From Fimbriimonadales bacterium (GTDB lineage Bacteria > Armatimonadota > Fimbriimonadia > Fimbriimonadales > ATM1): 6,143 nt of DNA. Within the stretch, counting starts at the first letter, position 1. Every line of letters begins with the position of its first letter. The notes under the pieces are model-generated. The model searched no databases, had not been told where the DNA came from, and was given only the letters and a program-made list of their open reading frames with translations. The stretch is from contig JAICGT010000081.1 of the NCBI GenBank assembly GCA_025922995.1, positions 1-6,143 of the forward strand. The letters run 5' to 3'. Shown one piece after another: positions 5,362 to 6,143 of this stretch. The position numbers and the translations under genes were made by a program.

Positions 5362-6143
5362 CTAAAACGGCACCCAACGGCCCGCTGGGTTCTTACCCTG
5401 TTTGGCTACCCGGAAGGCGTCCGCAGCCGTCGTGAACACGACAATGCTGCCGTCCGCACGGATGCCGACAGTGCCCTTGGTATGAATGGGTTCAAGGCCC
5501 AAAGGCGCGTCTCCCTCTCCTATAAAGCCCAGGCGCGTAGCGTAGCGGGTGTTTCCGTTTGGATATGCGTTCGAGTTGTCGTAGCCGATCATGAACCCGT
5601 CGGGGCCGCCCAAGGGCAGCGGGTTGTAGCTGCCGGCGGCTCCGTTCCCCACCGTTTCCGCTAAAAGTATCGTCTCGTCCCTGATCTCATACCGCCTCGC
5701 CGTATCGGCGGCTGCGAGCATGCCGTAGCTCAACGAAACCACATCGACCTCGCCCGACTCGCTGAAATGCGTCAACGAAGTGCCGCCACCTTCCGGCGTC
5801 GCATCGTTGCCGAAAACCTCCGTCCTGGCGATGTATCCGAAGATCTGGTTCGCCCAGGTGAACGGCCTTCCGTTCTTATCGCTCACACCCGGTAGATACA
5901 CGGGCGGCAGCCCGTCGTTGTTCGCTTCGGCGTACAGTCCCAGCGCCTGGCTCATTTCTGCGAGGTTGGACTTGGACACCGTGAAATCTCGTTCCTTCTT
6001 CCTTTGCAAAATAACTACATAGGCCAAAACGACGACTACGGCGGCGATCAAAGCCAAGAACAGAAAGTCCTTGCGCGTCAGGTACGACTTGCCGCGCCGC
6101 TCGACGTCTCTGCTGTCGTCGTCGGAGACCGTGAAGAAAATCA
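5362..6143 (-). CDS. Membrane-anchored pseudopilin-like protein with H-X9-DG motif (5' end at window edge)
   Basis: The frame is open from the window edge to TAG (5362-5364). The edge bases give an NTG codon, so an ATG start one base beyond the window would make a protein of 260 residues; this numbering is used here. A charged, presumably cytoplasmic stretch (residues 2-26) precedes a single membrane helix (about 27-46). It continues with SKSNLAEMSQALGLYAEANNDGLPP, a stalk typical of H-X9-DG pseudopilins (NL..L..AL..YA..N). Near the C-terminus His221, nine residues, then Asp231-Gly232 form the H-X9-DG motif named in the family of prepilin-processing-associated proteins. The usual GFTLVE leader and Glu5 are missing, so prepilin peptidase processing is doubtful. 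It precedes the pilins by 194 bp. Its role is not established; a pilus- or secretion-associated envelope protein is inferred. Confidence 0.85.
   Translation of the reverse strand, partial: IFFTVSDDDSRDVERRGKSYLTRKDFLFLALIAAVVVVLAYVVILQRKKERDFTVSKSNLAEMSQALGLYAEANNDGLPPVYLPGVSDKNGRPFTWANQIFGYIARTEVFGNDATPEGGGTSLTHFSESGEVDVVSLSYGMLAAADTARRYEIRDETILLAETVGNGAAGSYNPLPLGGPDGFMIGYDNSNAYPNGNTRYATRLGFIGEGDAPLGLEPIHTKGTVGIRADGSIVVFTTAADAFRVAKQGKNPAGRWVPF

Overview
The window is a bacterial pilin-type locus. All six genes lie on the minus strand, so transcription runs from high to low coordinates. Several clues point to a diderm outside the classic proteobacterial model systems. One gene carries the H-X9-DG motif, which is known mainly from Planctomycetota, Verrucomicrobiota, Lentisphaerota and Armatimonadota. 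The small pilins have the 'CPN-GTYSV...FTV-C' tail, and the sequence is moderately GC-rich. Armatimonadota (Fimbriimonadia-like) is my best guess, but this is inference and no marker gene is present.

Layout in transcription order. (1) 6143-5362: a membrane-anchored pseudopilin-like protein with an H-X9-DG motif; its 5' end lies at or just beyond the window edge. (2) 5167-4775 and (3) 4516-4127: two small type IV (pseudo)pilins whose first 66 residues are identical except for one Y/F change, but whose C-terminal head domains differ. (4) 3980-2535, (5) 2316-886 and (6) 667-1 (cut by the window edge): three tandem paralogues of about 480 residues. Each has a PilX-like N-terminal membrane helix and a large, probably beta-helical, exported domain.

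The intergenic spaces are 146-258 bp and rich in hairpins. The two gaps between the large paralogues are both exactly 218 bp and share a four-hairpin arrangement with several paired (compensatory) base differences. Both small-pilin leaders contain a TCACCC-N4-GGGTGA inverted repeat about 160 bp upstream of the start codon, which suggests a shared operator. No intrinsic terminator with a clear U-tract was found. No gap exceeds 300 bp, and no tRNA, rRNA, CRISPR array or transposase gene is visible.

Taken together, the small pilins could form the shaft of a pilus or pseudopilus, and the large PilX-like proteins could be minor or tip subunits or surface adhesins anchored through the same assembly machinery. 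No assembly ATPase, platform protein or prepilin peptidase is encoded here, so the functional link is inferred from gene families and clustering.
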